Notes under the pieces: model-generated
Told to the model about the DNA's origin: nothing
Seen by the model: the letters and a program-made list of their open reading frames with translations, nothing else
Databases searched by the model: none
Made by a program: the position numbers and the translations under genes
In this document: positions 23,801 through 35,800 of the stretch, piece by piece
Layout: the number at the start of each line of letters is the position of its first letter
Numbering within the stretch: position 1 is the first letter of the stretch
Assembly: GCF_003073045.1 (NCBI RefSeq)
Contig: NC_037603.1
Span: 17,490,192 to 17,554,191, forward strand
Direction: 5' to 3'
DNA from: Pomacea canaliculata
Lineage: Eukaryota; Mollusca; Gastropoda; Architaenioglossa; Ampullariidae
Length of the DNA stretch: 64,000 bases

Positions 23801-26800
23801 AAACCTTTTATATAGCCAGGTTCCACTCAATACTAATCTTCAAGCTGTTGCTGCCCGAGTTTCTCTGGGCAAAACTATCACTATATGCAGTCTTTATCTA
23901 CCTCCATCAGCTCGGATATCCCGACAGGACCTTGAGAGTCTTTTAACCCAACTTCCTACTCCCGTCCTTCTTTTGGGTGACTTTAATGGACACCACCCCA
24001 TGTGGGGCGGGGCCTCGACTGACACCAGAGGAGAGTTGTTGGGATCATTTTTTATGGAAAATGATCTCTGTATTCTGAATGACGGTTCAAACACCTTTTG
24101 CCGTCCACACAACAGCACAGAGTCAGCTATTGATTTGTCAGTGGTCAGCCCAGCACTTTTATTAGATTTTAACTGGGCTGTACATGATGACCTGTGTGGC
24201 AGCGATCATTTTCCCCTTGTTTTACATTTTACAAATGGTCTGGAGCGGACGATAACCTTCACAAAGGTGGTGGAATTTAACTAAGGCAGACTGGCTTGAA
24301 TTTCAGACCCTCTGCTCCACCCACCTTACCAGAAACCCGTTTTTTTAATATTGAGATTGAAGACATTAGAAAAGACCCGATGTTACACCCTGCTAAGTTT
24401 TCACTACAAGTTTAAATAAATTGCATCAGAAACGATTCCGGTACTAAGGCACCATAATAACGACCAAGGGTGCCTTGGTTTTCAGAGGAGTGTAGGGTAG
24501 CTCAGCGCGCGCGGAAAAAGCCCAGCCGTCTTGCCTTCCGTCAACCCACTCCTGAAAATGTAATAAATTTTAAACGTACCCGAGCTCATACCCGTTATAT
24601 TTTTAAACAGGCAAGGAAACTTGCGTGGCAGAGATTTGTGTCCTCATTATCCTCCCGTACCACTTCTCAAGCGGTGTGGGCGGCCATAAGGAAGATAAAG
24701 GGAGGATTTCAGGCTGAGTCAATAGGCCATCTGCGGGTTGGAGACTCTATTCTCACAGAGGTACAGGATGTCGCAAATTCCTTAGCATCCACCTTTGCTC
24801 ATAATTCTTCCTCTTCACACTACTCTTCAGATTTTCAACGCGTAAAATCTGTCCAAGAATCATCGGGTTGTGACTTTTCTTCAGACAACTCCGAAAAGTA
24901 CAACCTACCTTTTTCTCTTTCTGAACTACAACAGGCCCTTCAAAAGTGCAAGGATTCTGCACCGGGTCCTGACAATATTTCCTATCAGCTACTAAAACAT
25001 CTCCCACAGTCTTCTCTCCTTCTCCTTCTAGATATCTTCAACTTTATTTGGGTATCCGGCTGTTTTCCCCCCTCGTGGAGAGAGGCAGTAGTTATACCCA
25101 TTCCAAAACCTGGTAAGGATACCTCTGATCCAAATTCTTACCGCCCTATCGCTCTCACTAGTTGTCTATGTAAAACTCTAGAACGCATGGTAAATGCTCG
25201 CCTTACCTGGTACCTCGAATCTCAGAGTCTCCTCTCCAACCTGCAGTGTGGCTTCAGAAAACGCCGCAGCACCCTGGACCATTTGGTCCGTTTTGAAACC
25301 TTTGTCAGGGACGCTTTTGTCGGCAAAGAACATGTTCTAGGGTGTTTTTTGATTTAGAGAAGGCATACGATACTACCTGGAAGCGGGGTATTCTGTTAGA
25401 CCTCCATGCCCTGGGCTTCCGGGGTCGTATGCCACTCTTCATTGAGAATTTTCTTTCAAACCGCCATTTTCAAGTCAGAGTAGGGTCTATACTGTCTGAT
25501 CCTCAGGAACAGGAAATGGGCGTCCCTCAGGGCAGCATTCTTTCTCCAACTCTTTTCAACATCAAAATCGACTCAATCTTGAAATCAGTCTGTCCAGGTT
25601 TAGAGGCCTCTTTGTATGTAGATGACTTTGCTATCTGCATACGAGGCCGCTCCCTTCCATGCCTCGAACGCCGGCTTCAGCTGTGCGTAAATGCAGTACA
25701 AAAGTGGGTGACAGAAAACGGCTTCAATTTCTCTCCTACGAAGTCAGTATGCATCCACTTTTGCAAACTGAGAGGTATGTTTCCAAACCCTGTTATCACT
25801 GTCAAAGGCACGATACTCAAGGTGGTCCAAGAGGTTAAATTTCTTGGGGTCATCTTTGACCGTAAACTGTCTTTTCTACCTCATATCAAATCTCTACGCC
25901 TATCTTGTCAGAAAGCCTTGGACATTCTTAGAGTAGTTGGCCATGTCAGCTGGGGAGCGGATCGCACGGTTCTGCTACGTCTCTACCGTGCCCTGATCCG
26001 CTCAAAGCTAGACTACGGATCCATTATCTATGGCTCTGCTCAAGAGTCCTACCTTAAAATTCTTGATCCAATTCATCATCAAGGGCTCCGCATCTGTCTG
26101 GGTGCCTTTCGCACCACTCCTGTACAAAGTTTGTACGCAGAAGCTGGTGAGCCTCCACTTTCTCTCCGTCGTTTGAAACTCATGCTATCGTATGCCTGTC
26201 GCTTAAAATCCCATCCTGGGAATCCTGCGTATCGTGCTGTCTTCAGACCTCAGCGTGCTGCCCTGTATGCCATTCGTACCAAGGAGCAAAAGCCTCTTTC
26301 ACTCCGAGTAGCATCTCATCTTCAAGCTGCCGGAGTAGATATCAAGCAGGTAGAGCCTTTACCTCCACAAACAACTCCTCCTTGGACTCTTCCTGTTCCT
26401 GAGATTCGCTTTGATCTTACAACTTTCAAAAAAGGGGACACTAGTGACCCCATCTATCTTCAACACTTTCGTAAACTTATTTCTGATTATCCTCAATTCT
26501 GTTCAATCTATACAGATGGCTCCAAAATCCCAAGTGGTGGCCCAGTCGCTGCGGCTGCAGTTCCATCCTGCCAACCACAACGGGCTGCTTCAGTCCGATT
26601 GGCAGACGAAAGTTCTATCTTTACAGCAGAACTTTATGCTATCACACTTGCCTTGCAGCATGCTCACCGCTCTTCGGAGCACAACTTTCTGATAATCTCA
26701 GACTCTCTTTCTGCTCTCCAAGCTCTTATTTCAAATGAATCTGATCACCCCCTTGTGGTCAAGATTCATAAAATTCATGCAGCACTTATCGAACGAAACA

Positions 26801-29800
26801 AGGACATTGTCTTTATCTGGGCCCCTGGCCATTCTGGCATTCCAGGCAATGTTCGAGCAGACCAGGCTGCTAAGGCTGCATGTCAGTCCCCTGGTAAAAT
26901 ACAGTTCCTTATTTCATCTGACTGTAAAACTGTACTTACAACCTACATACTGACTTTATGGCAAAACCTCTGGAACCCCTCTGTCAGAATAAATTATTCG
27001 CCACTCTTCCCTGTCTTTCTGACCGCCCACCTTTGTGCCATACCACAAGGCGGGAGGAGGTAGTCCTAACAAGACTAAAGACAGGACACACATACGCCAC
27101 GCAAGGATACCTCTTGCGAGGGGAACAACCACCAGGTTGTCCCTGGTGTGGGGGACATCTTGACGTAGTACACTTTCTCATGAACTGTCCGGGGCTTCAG
27201 ACCATTCGTCAAAAATTTTATACAGTGGATTCATTGTATGTTTTATTTAGGTCCATCCCATCGGCAGCTATTTTTGGTTTTTTAAAAAGAATAAGACTTT
27301 TACACCAAATCTAAGTCTAATATATCTTATGTAATTTCTGTTTTGTTGGCGGCCTTTTTGGGCTCCACCACCCATTTTACACCATATTTGTTTCTTTAAC
27401 ATCTAGTTAACTTATTACCGTGGTCTGATTTTAAGTTAAATAACTGGAGAAAATTTACCCTGAAACTTTTAAACATAAAAACTTTTTTTGCCATGATATA
27501 GCCTTGGTTGCTGGCATGGCATAAAACACCAATAAACAAACAAGTGTCCTGTCTATCCTGTTGCTGACATTCCTTGCGTGTCCCTCAAAATTTGTTATTA
27601 TGATTCACTTGATATAAATTTATGCATGATGAAGAAAGCTAGATTTATTAAAATTTCAAGTCCTGCCTGATGTTGCCTTGACAAGACCAGACCAAATGAT
27701 TTCGTGGGCCATATGTGTTCTGCAGTCTGGAAGTTCCCCACCTCTGCTTTAAATGATGTTTGTTTGCCATATGTAATTTAATCTTTTGTTTCAGAAATGG
27801 ACCTGCTGAATTCTCTTCCATTGACAGTGTGCTGTGGTGAAGAAGAAATGGAGCTAGTCAGATTTTTGTATGAAAACAGGCTTAAAAAGGTCAGTTTTCA
27901 TAGCTGGAGTTCATCTTATCAAGTGTAATTGATTGCTTTTCATTAAATCTTAACACTAGTGTATAAGAGAGAGAGTGTGTAAGTGTGTGAAAGAGAAGTA
28001 GAGAGCATATGCAGCAGCACATGCATTTGCATGCAGATGTGTGTGTGTGAAGGTGTGTCTAGGAAGTAGGGTGTGTGTGCCACACGCATGAATGTAAGGA
28101 AAGGAATTTTCTTCCTCTATTTCATTTCCATGTTTTTTTCTTTCTTTTTATATTGGGACAAATACAAGTGCCTGTAAGTGTGTGAATAGTTTTTAAAAAT
28201 GTATGAATCTCTTGTCTGGGAGCAGTTTTTGATGATGTGGATGGCTAAATGGCTCAGCAGCTTGTATTTTACTTTATAGCTCTTAGGTGTGGAGAATGTA
28301 TTTGTCATAGGAAAGTAGTGAGTTTATATTTCATCTGTGCAGTACAATAAACCAGGCAAGCAAGAGGTGCCAGAAAGTCTAAGTTTACTCAAGAACAATA
28401 TGGATGTGGTGGTGAATCTAGCAGAGAGGAATTATTACAACTGTGATTTCCAGGAATGTTTTCAAATAACCAGCAGGTGAGCAGAGAAGAGTATGTGGAG
28501 AGTTGACTAATAGTTAAGACATCACTCAGATCATCCTCTTTCTGAAAGGTTATTTTCCATTGAATCTGAGTGTCTTGTTCTCCTGATGTGTTTATTGTTC
28601 GTGAGACAGAGAGAATGTAACACTTGATATTTCAGATACTTGCGATATTTATGATCTTTGTTATGCATGCAATATGTTTGTTAGTTCAACTATAATTACT
28701 GTGTAAAAAAAGACCAGTAGCTTTGATTACACACTTCTTCTACAGCATTTTCATATTTTGTAAAAATGTTATTCCCTTACTTTATTCAAAAATGGACACC
28801 AAAATCAGGAGGCTAAAGGTTCAAAGTAAATTCCTTAGATCCTTTACATTGTTTGTGTGCATGATGCTGTGTGTTGATCGAGACTAATGGTGAACTGCTT
28901 TCTTAATTTGCTGTTCACATTAGGCTTGTGTTTAGCTACTCCCATATTGTTGATATGGGTATTTTGATGGAACATATATTAAAGTATATTAAAAATATGG
29001 TTATTTACATGAAAATACAGAATATCTGAACATATGTTAATACACTGGAATACTATTTAATATAATAATGATAAAAGCGTGGTTCTATTCCAGCGTTCTT
29101 AGCAAAGATCCATACCACAGTCAATGTCTTCCACTTCATATAGCAGCTTTAGTAGAGCTAAAGAAATCCAATGGTGAGTTATAAAAGTGATAACTAATTC
29201 TAAAATTTAATATGGTTTTGCATATTTACTTGTAAGATTTGTGCATCAAACAGTAGACAATATGTAAAGTGTTCCTGAATTGCCACTATTTAATCTACAA
29301 ACAAGATATAACAGACAGAACATATCTCTTTTGGAAGTTTAGACTATTTTGTAAATGAGGACAGGTATAGCAGAAACCATTCTCTTAATCCTTGTAGTTG
29401 TTGAGTTTTCTAACATAATAATAATAAATGCAAAATTTGTTAAGCGCATACTCACACTCCTAAGGTGCATGCTGTTAGCACTTAAAGGCCGAAGTTTTGT
29501 GTCCGGAGGAAAGACAGTGGTATCGCCCGTGCGAGGGAAGGTAGGAGTACACGCGGTGCTGACTATTTGTGTCCAGTCGTCTCAAATTACTACTGTACCT
29601 GGACAAAGGCGGGGTAGAGATCAGAGGCACCGCCGAGTGGCCTGGCCATAACACGTCTCCCTCACCCGACCATTGTACTTGCCGCAGGGTCTGAGCGATG
29701 AGGCGAAACGGCTTCTATGTGAACCTACTGTCACTGGCTCTAATTCCTAGCAATGCAATGTCTTTCTGAGCTGAGTACTTGGTGTTGGCGGTTAGAAAGC

Positions 29801-32800
29801 TGAAGTGAAACGGTTTCCAACTGAACAGAAATGAACTGAAAGTATTAAGGTGGGACACCTACTCCAATGAGTGAAATATTTGTTTTGAATATATATTTAA
29901 ATGCTTTATATCCCAGAGTGTTAAAATACCATATTTGTAGTACATGGATAGTGTTTTTGGAAGCTACAATGAAAATTTTGATTTTAATCAACATTTTTCG
30001 TTAAAAACGTACAAGTATTTCAAAATTGCATACACACAATACCATATGTCATATACCAAAACTTTAGGTGTTTTTATAAACTAGAAACAGTGATCTAAAG
30101 GATATCCAATTAACTTTTTGTTATCTCAAGAGGTTTAGGAGATACAACCAGTCAAACATGGTACCCACCAGTAGACTCGGCCATTGGATTTTTTTTCCTC
30201 TTCAAATGCTAATTTCAGTCAAAGTAATGTTTCTACCAGGAAATCCATAAGCTATCCTTGAGTTTATACATTTCTAAATAAAACTGCAAAATTTGGATGT
30301 TGTAGCACAAGCCTATCTTGAGATATAGTTTATTTTTTATTTAAGCCGCTGCATCAAAACGGAAATAAGAAAAATTCCGGTTTAAAGATTGAAAATGAAT
30401 ATATCTAATATAAGATTATTTTTGAAAAATATATTTCTGAGTTTATATGCTACACTTGGCATCCTACTATGTAATTTAAGTCTATCCTAGTATCCCAGGA
30501 CTATATATTAATCTTTAACAGCTTTCTTGTTCAGAAACCATAAGCTTTTTTGTTCCTCTTATTGCTTTCTCACTGTCTGGGTTTCAGGTATAGCCTTATA
30601 ATCTGCTTGTCTGTGTTAGATTAAGCACCATTATACTTAAGAGTCCATGCACATTTGCTTATTTATTTTAGTGGTTTGTCGTTCATCATTACAATATTAA
30701 TATGAGGTTAATATTTTGTCTTTACCGCATAGTAAAATTTATTGAAACTTCCACCATTTACCTGATAGGGACGCTACTGTTTTCAGTTCTATGTAATCGT
30801 GGCCAAATGGTTATAGGCAGCAAATGTCCATCGGAAAACTTTAATAGTTCGTTCTGTCACTAAACAGTTTGCGGGAAAAAGCTCCAGAAATGTTTATTAT
30901 ATCGCATAACAAGTGCACTCATTGTGCGAGGAAGTGTGTGTGTGTGTGTGGGGGGGGGTAACGCAGGAACAAATAAAAGCATTTGTAGACTCGCTAAATA
31001 AAATTTACAGGATGCCGCATTTCTAATCAAAACCTTTGAAAATCTAAAATTTCCTACATATAAAAGATGTTACTATCGGAATTTTGTTAAATGTCAGGGA
31101 CGGTCGTTACTTGCACATCATCGCGATGTCATTTCGGCACGTGCTATTTCCCGAAACTTGTGTTATTTTGCTGTGTAGTCGCTGTATTTCGCTTGTTCAA
31201 CTCCAAAGAATGTTTCTCACGCCAAGATTTCTTTTTCTCACTCATAAATTAAATGACATTTATTAAAATTGTGCGTCAATCCCAACTGAACTGGACTGAA
31301 TCAAAAATGTCAGCCATTTTGTTGACGACGGAAGTTTTCATTGCTAGGACCAAGAACCAATCGGATCACGTCGTTTCAAATTTTGTACCGGAAACTACAA
31401 TGTAAGCCAATGGCAGTGAACAATACGAAAAAGAGTGACATCATTTAGTTAAAAATAGCTTAGAAACTATTTTTACCATAGGCCTTTTACTTGTATAGTG
31501 AGCTAGGGGAGAGAATGCCGGTTCAAACGGTATACAACATGTCGGCTTTCGCGGGATCGAAATATGCGTAACCAAGGCTCAAAAAAGAGCAATTTTCGGT
31601 ATCAGCACGAGGTTTGGAAACAAAATCGGTAAGGGTAGGTGTTAAAAACTATTTTATTAAGCATCAAAACACACATTTTTAAACAAAAACACCTCGGAAT
31701 CTGTTTTATTATATGTCAAAGTACGCAAATCTGGTGTTAGCTGAAAATAGACCACGGCACCCAAAAATCGATATTTTACCGAGCCGCGTCCCACCTTAAA
31801 TATTATTATCCCCTCTTATGAGAAAAGAAAGATGTAAGGAAAGACAGTATGTTCAGATAGAAGCCGTTTCGCCTCACTTTTCTTAGACCCTACATCAAGT
31901 ACTAGTCGGCTGAGAAAGGCGTTTTATTGCTAAATATAGTTTGCAACTGAAACTCGTTTAATTTATTTACACAGTTTCAAACACCTTCGATCCCCCTTCA
32001 TCTCATGATTTACGTAACATTCAGAATCCACTGAAAGTCACTGAGCTGAGGCGCCAGGTCTTGCAGAGGTTCGCTTTTCTACCTTGTGCCAGTTTTTTTT
32101 TTATCCCAACTTTTATACTTTTAGCAACATGCCACCTCTCGTTGATGTTTCTTACAACTCTAGTTCTCACTAACTTATTAATTGCCAGGTTACGGTCGAG
32201 AACTTCCTCTTGAATGATGGCATCTGAGGCATTCATACTTTCATACATCCTCTCGCACCCACCACGTGGTGCTCCTGGGTGCACATGTCATCCTCCGTTA
32301 GGACAACCAAAGATGATCAGCACATGTCCCCCATTTTTGAAATCTTCACTTTGAGCCAAGAGGTGCACGAGACTGAATGTGTATGCACGTGACCTACAAT
32401 GTTATTCACCTTGTCGTACTCACCAACAGACAAACATGGACCGTGGGGCCGCTGTTGTAGATGGTGGATGGACTCTGTGTTACAGGTGTGAATTGTTGCC
32501 TATTTGTAAAGGTACGAACATTGCACTCAAAACAGATGTATTTTATGTCAGTCACCAGGGAAAAATATTGAATATTATCATCCCTTATGAGTGAAGAAAG
32601 ATATAGAGAGATATAAACAGATAGACGAAAGCATTCAAAATAAAGTTTTAAAATGCGGTTGTCTTTGTGTTTGTGTCATTTCCGCTGTTCATCTCTTTCT
32701 CCCTTATTTTTATTTGATGGAGAATACATTCAATTGTCGGTCCTAACCCTGACAGTATGTTCAGTTGCAAACCGTTTCACTCCAGCTTTCTAACTGCCAA

Positions 32801-35800
32801 CACCAGTACTCGGCTGAGAAACACGTTTTATGGCTCGGTTTATCGCTTGCGATCTCCACCCTGCCTCGGGCCAGGGTAGCAATTAGGGAAGACTGACCGC
32901 TGGTACTGACCCCGTGTACTCCTACCTTCCCTCGCACGGGCGAAACCATTTGAAAACACGCCCATTTCGACTTCGGCCTTTAAGAACAAGAATGAAACAC
33001 GGTCAGCATACGAGGGACAGGAAAACAAGCAAGTGACATATGAACTATAAAAGAATAAACAACCATACTAAACAAAGAATAAAATAAAATACAGAAAACA
33101 CAAATAGGAACCAAATAACAAGAACAAGAGCTGAGAATAACATGATATTACAAAAGAATGGTGTGAAAAAGGACTAGCATTATGGGAAAGGTTGTAAGGA
33201 GGAATGTTTACGGAAGAAGTGCATTTTCAGTATTTAAGTTTAAAGGATTCAATAGTGGGTAGGTGGCAAATATGGAAAGGGAGAGAGTTCCATTGTTTCG
33301 CTACACAATAACCCCAAATCCTGTGGCCATATGTTGTTGTTTTGGCCAGGAAGAGTAAGGAGACAATCATCTTCATTTTCCTAATATGTTACCACTTTTG
33401 CTTGCAGCTCTTTTTTACCTAGGCCACAAGTTGATTGACTTTTACCCCAATAAACCAGTGAGTTTTCCATCTTTCCATTAGATTTACAATTATAAAATGA
33501 ATTAATTTTAGTAAACTAAATTATAAAATTTCTTATTTATATGTTGGTCACATTCATATGCATAATTTTTTTATTTTATCAAAACCATTGTCTACATATA
33601 TTGTTCCATTGCCATTCAGGTGTCATGGTTTGCAGTCGGATGTTATTACTTGCTCACCAAAAATTATGAACCAGCCAGACGCTACTTAAGGTAATACTCA
33701 GACAATAAACCTCAGGATAAATTTCATGAATCAGACTTTTTCATCGCAGGCCTAATGTGGGAAATGGTACATGAGATTTTTGTTCAGTTTATAAAAGTGT
33801 GGTAGGTTTTTTTTATTTTGCAGCCGTCTTGGGGAATAGTGTTATATAAAATCTTTAATGATTATTATTTATTGTTACTGAAACAAAGTTGTTTTCCATA
33901 TAAATATTAAAATCTGCTTTCAAGACATTTAAAAGTTCTAATGAAAGTCCATGGAATTGTAAAAGATATAGCATAGATTCCTGAAAAAGTTAGACATAAT
34001 GCATTTGTACACAGTATGCATGTGTGCAAATTCCCATGTCTACGTGCATACACTAAGAATCTCCAACAGCAATAGCTTTATAAATATTGGCATTGGTATT
34101 TATTTTATTTATGTTCTTTGTTTTATGAGACTTATTGTATTTGTTTATTTATGACATAGCAATGGGTATTTTATAAGAAGATATTGAAGGTCTCAGTATG
34201 ACAGAAAATATTATGTTTTTTAATTTTGGCTTTATTATACATGTATAATTTTCTATGATGCATTTTTACATTGTAAATGTTTATATACATTTTCTGAATA
34301 CCGTTATCTAGCATTACAATGCAAGTTATCTAAAACTTGGGATAACAAGTGCTCATTTTTCATTCTGAAGCAAAGCAACAAGCCTAGAGAAAACGTTTGG
34401 ACCAGCATGGCTGGCATATGGACATTCATTTGCTGCTGACAATGAACATGATCAAGCCATGGCAGCTTACTTCACTGCATCTCAGATTATGAAGGGGTGA
34501 GCCATGGGGACTCAGAGGGTAGCAGAAAATAAAAGTGCAAGATTTATTTAAGACTCAGTTACATGATGGTGACGATGATAATGATGAAATACTGATGACA
34601 CATCAGTCATATCACCCATTCCATCATTGAGATGTAAAGATTTCCAGGCAACGTTTTACTCTTTATAATGTCTAGGTGCATTTGTTCTATGTTTGCATTT
34701 ATTTCAATGATATTTTTTAATGTCTTTTTCCAATAGTTTTTGCTGATGTTTGAATTTTAAACTTTCAGAGAAATGTAATAAGATCTACTTTCATTTGAAG
34801 CCATAATGAACAGTTATAGGGGAGGAAGCTATTTCTGTTAAAAACTTCTGTTACAAAATTGTTTAATTCCTTGTGCCTTAACTTTGCTGTTGATTGCATT
34901 TGGCCTTTGTAAAATATATTGCACTGTCTGCAGGTGTCACTTACCTGTTCTCTACATAGGTTTGGAATATGGTCTTACCAGTAATGCCAAATTAGCAGAG
35001 CGGTTCTTCAGTCTTGCCAAAAGCATTGCACCTGATGACCCTTTTGTTTTACATGAAATGGGTGTCATTGCCTTCCAGAACCAGGAGTGAGTTTTGTCTT
35101 TGATTTAGTGTCCTTGTTAACAATACTGTTCATTTTCAGTTTATCATTAGGGTTTATATCAAATTTAATATGCAGAGAAGTTTTGCTTATATTTTGGACT
35201 AGATGATTATAAAAATTTCTGTAGAATTCTCTAGAATTCCATGTGTAATTATTTCTATGATTGTATCCAGAGTTCTTGATTTAATTTGGAATGACCCAGT
35301 GTTGGTCTGATCGTTTAAATGTCTTATAAGTGTGCTTAAATTTACATATAAATGTACTTAAATTCCAAGTATTTTCTTCTCATCCTTTTAATGTGCTTGT
35401 ATTTTAATTACTGTGACATTAACTGTTTGTCAGCTGGCATGAGGCTGAGAGATACTTCAAAGAAGCTCTGAATCGTGTACAAAGTGTACCATACCAGAAC
35501 ATGCCAGACAAGTGGGAGGCACTGCTGAACAACTTGGGGCATGTTGCACGTAAACTCAAGTAATTTTTTTTATTTTCCTTCAGCTTTAAGTCAGATGTTA
35601 GGTGCATGTGACATGCAGTTTCTAAACTGCATTTAAACTTTGTATTTAGAAAATAATCTAAACCTTTTATGCATGGTTGCCTAAGTGTTATGCTTAACCA
35701 TGACTTGCTGCTGTGAACGTTGCTATCATAGACACTGCTTGAGGTATCACTTATCTTCCTGTTATCTCACTGGCTGCTCTTGGAGAATTGTGCCTGATGC

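Larger units (their letters stand above)
21599..27543 (+). mobile_element. Near full-length LINE of the I superfamily (Nimb/Ingi-like)
   Basis: The element sits in CDC16 intron 6 in sense orientation, between exact 14-bp direct repeats GTGTCCTGTCTATC (21585-21598 and 27544-27557). That supports one insertion by target-primed reverse transcription with both ends intact. It has a GC-rich 5' leader of about 600 bp, a gag-like ORF1 with three zinc knuckles, an ORF2 with endonuclease, reverse transcriptase and RNase H, a C-terminal zinc-finger-like region, and a short tail ending in AATAAACAAACAA rather than a long poly(A). RNase H together with an APE-type endonuclease and a CCHC ORF1 points to the I group. 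Several frame breaks make it inactive. The matching duplications suggest a fairly young insertion. Confidence 0.93.
21336..27746. mobile_element. Possible hAT-like non-autonomous element, split by the LINE
   Basis: The left side (GAGGAACCTTTTTTGTTCC then AAGGGCCA, about 21349-21375) resembles hAT ends. The right side, read on the minus strand from 27746 (CAGAGGTGGGGAACTTCC ... ATGGCCCACG), resembles the partner end. Together they give a roughly 440-bp element (21336-21584 plus 27558-27746) into which the 5.9-kb LINE inserted. The inverted repeats are imperfect and no clean 8-bp duplication is seen, so this is tentative. Confidence 0.35.
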
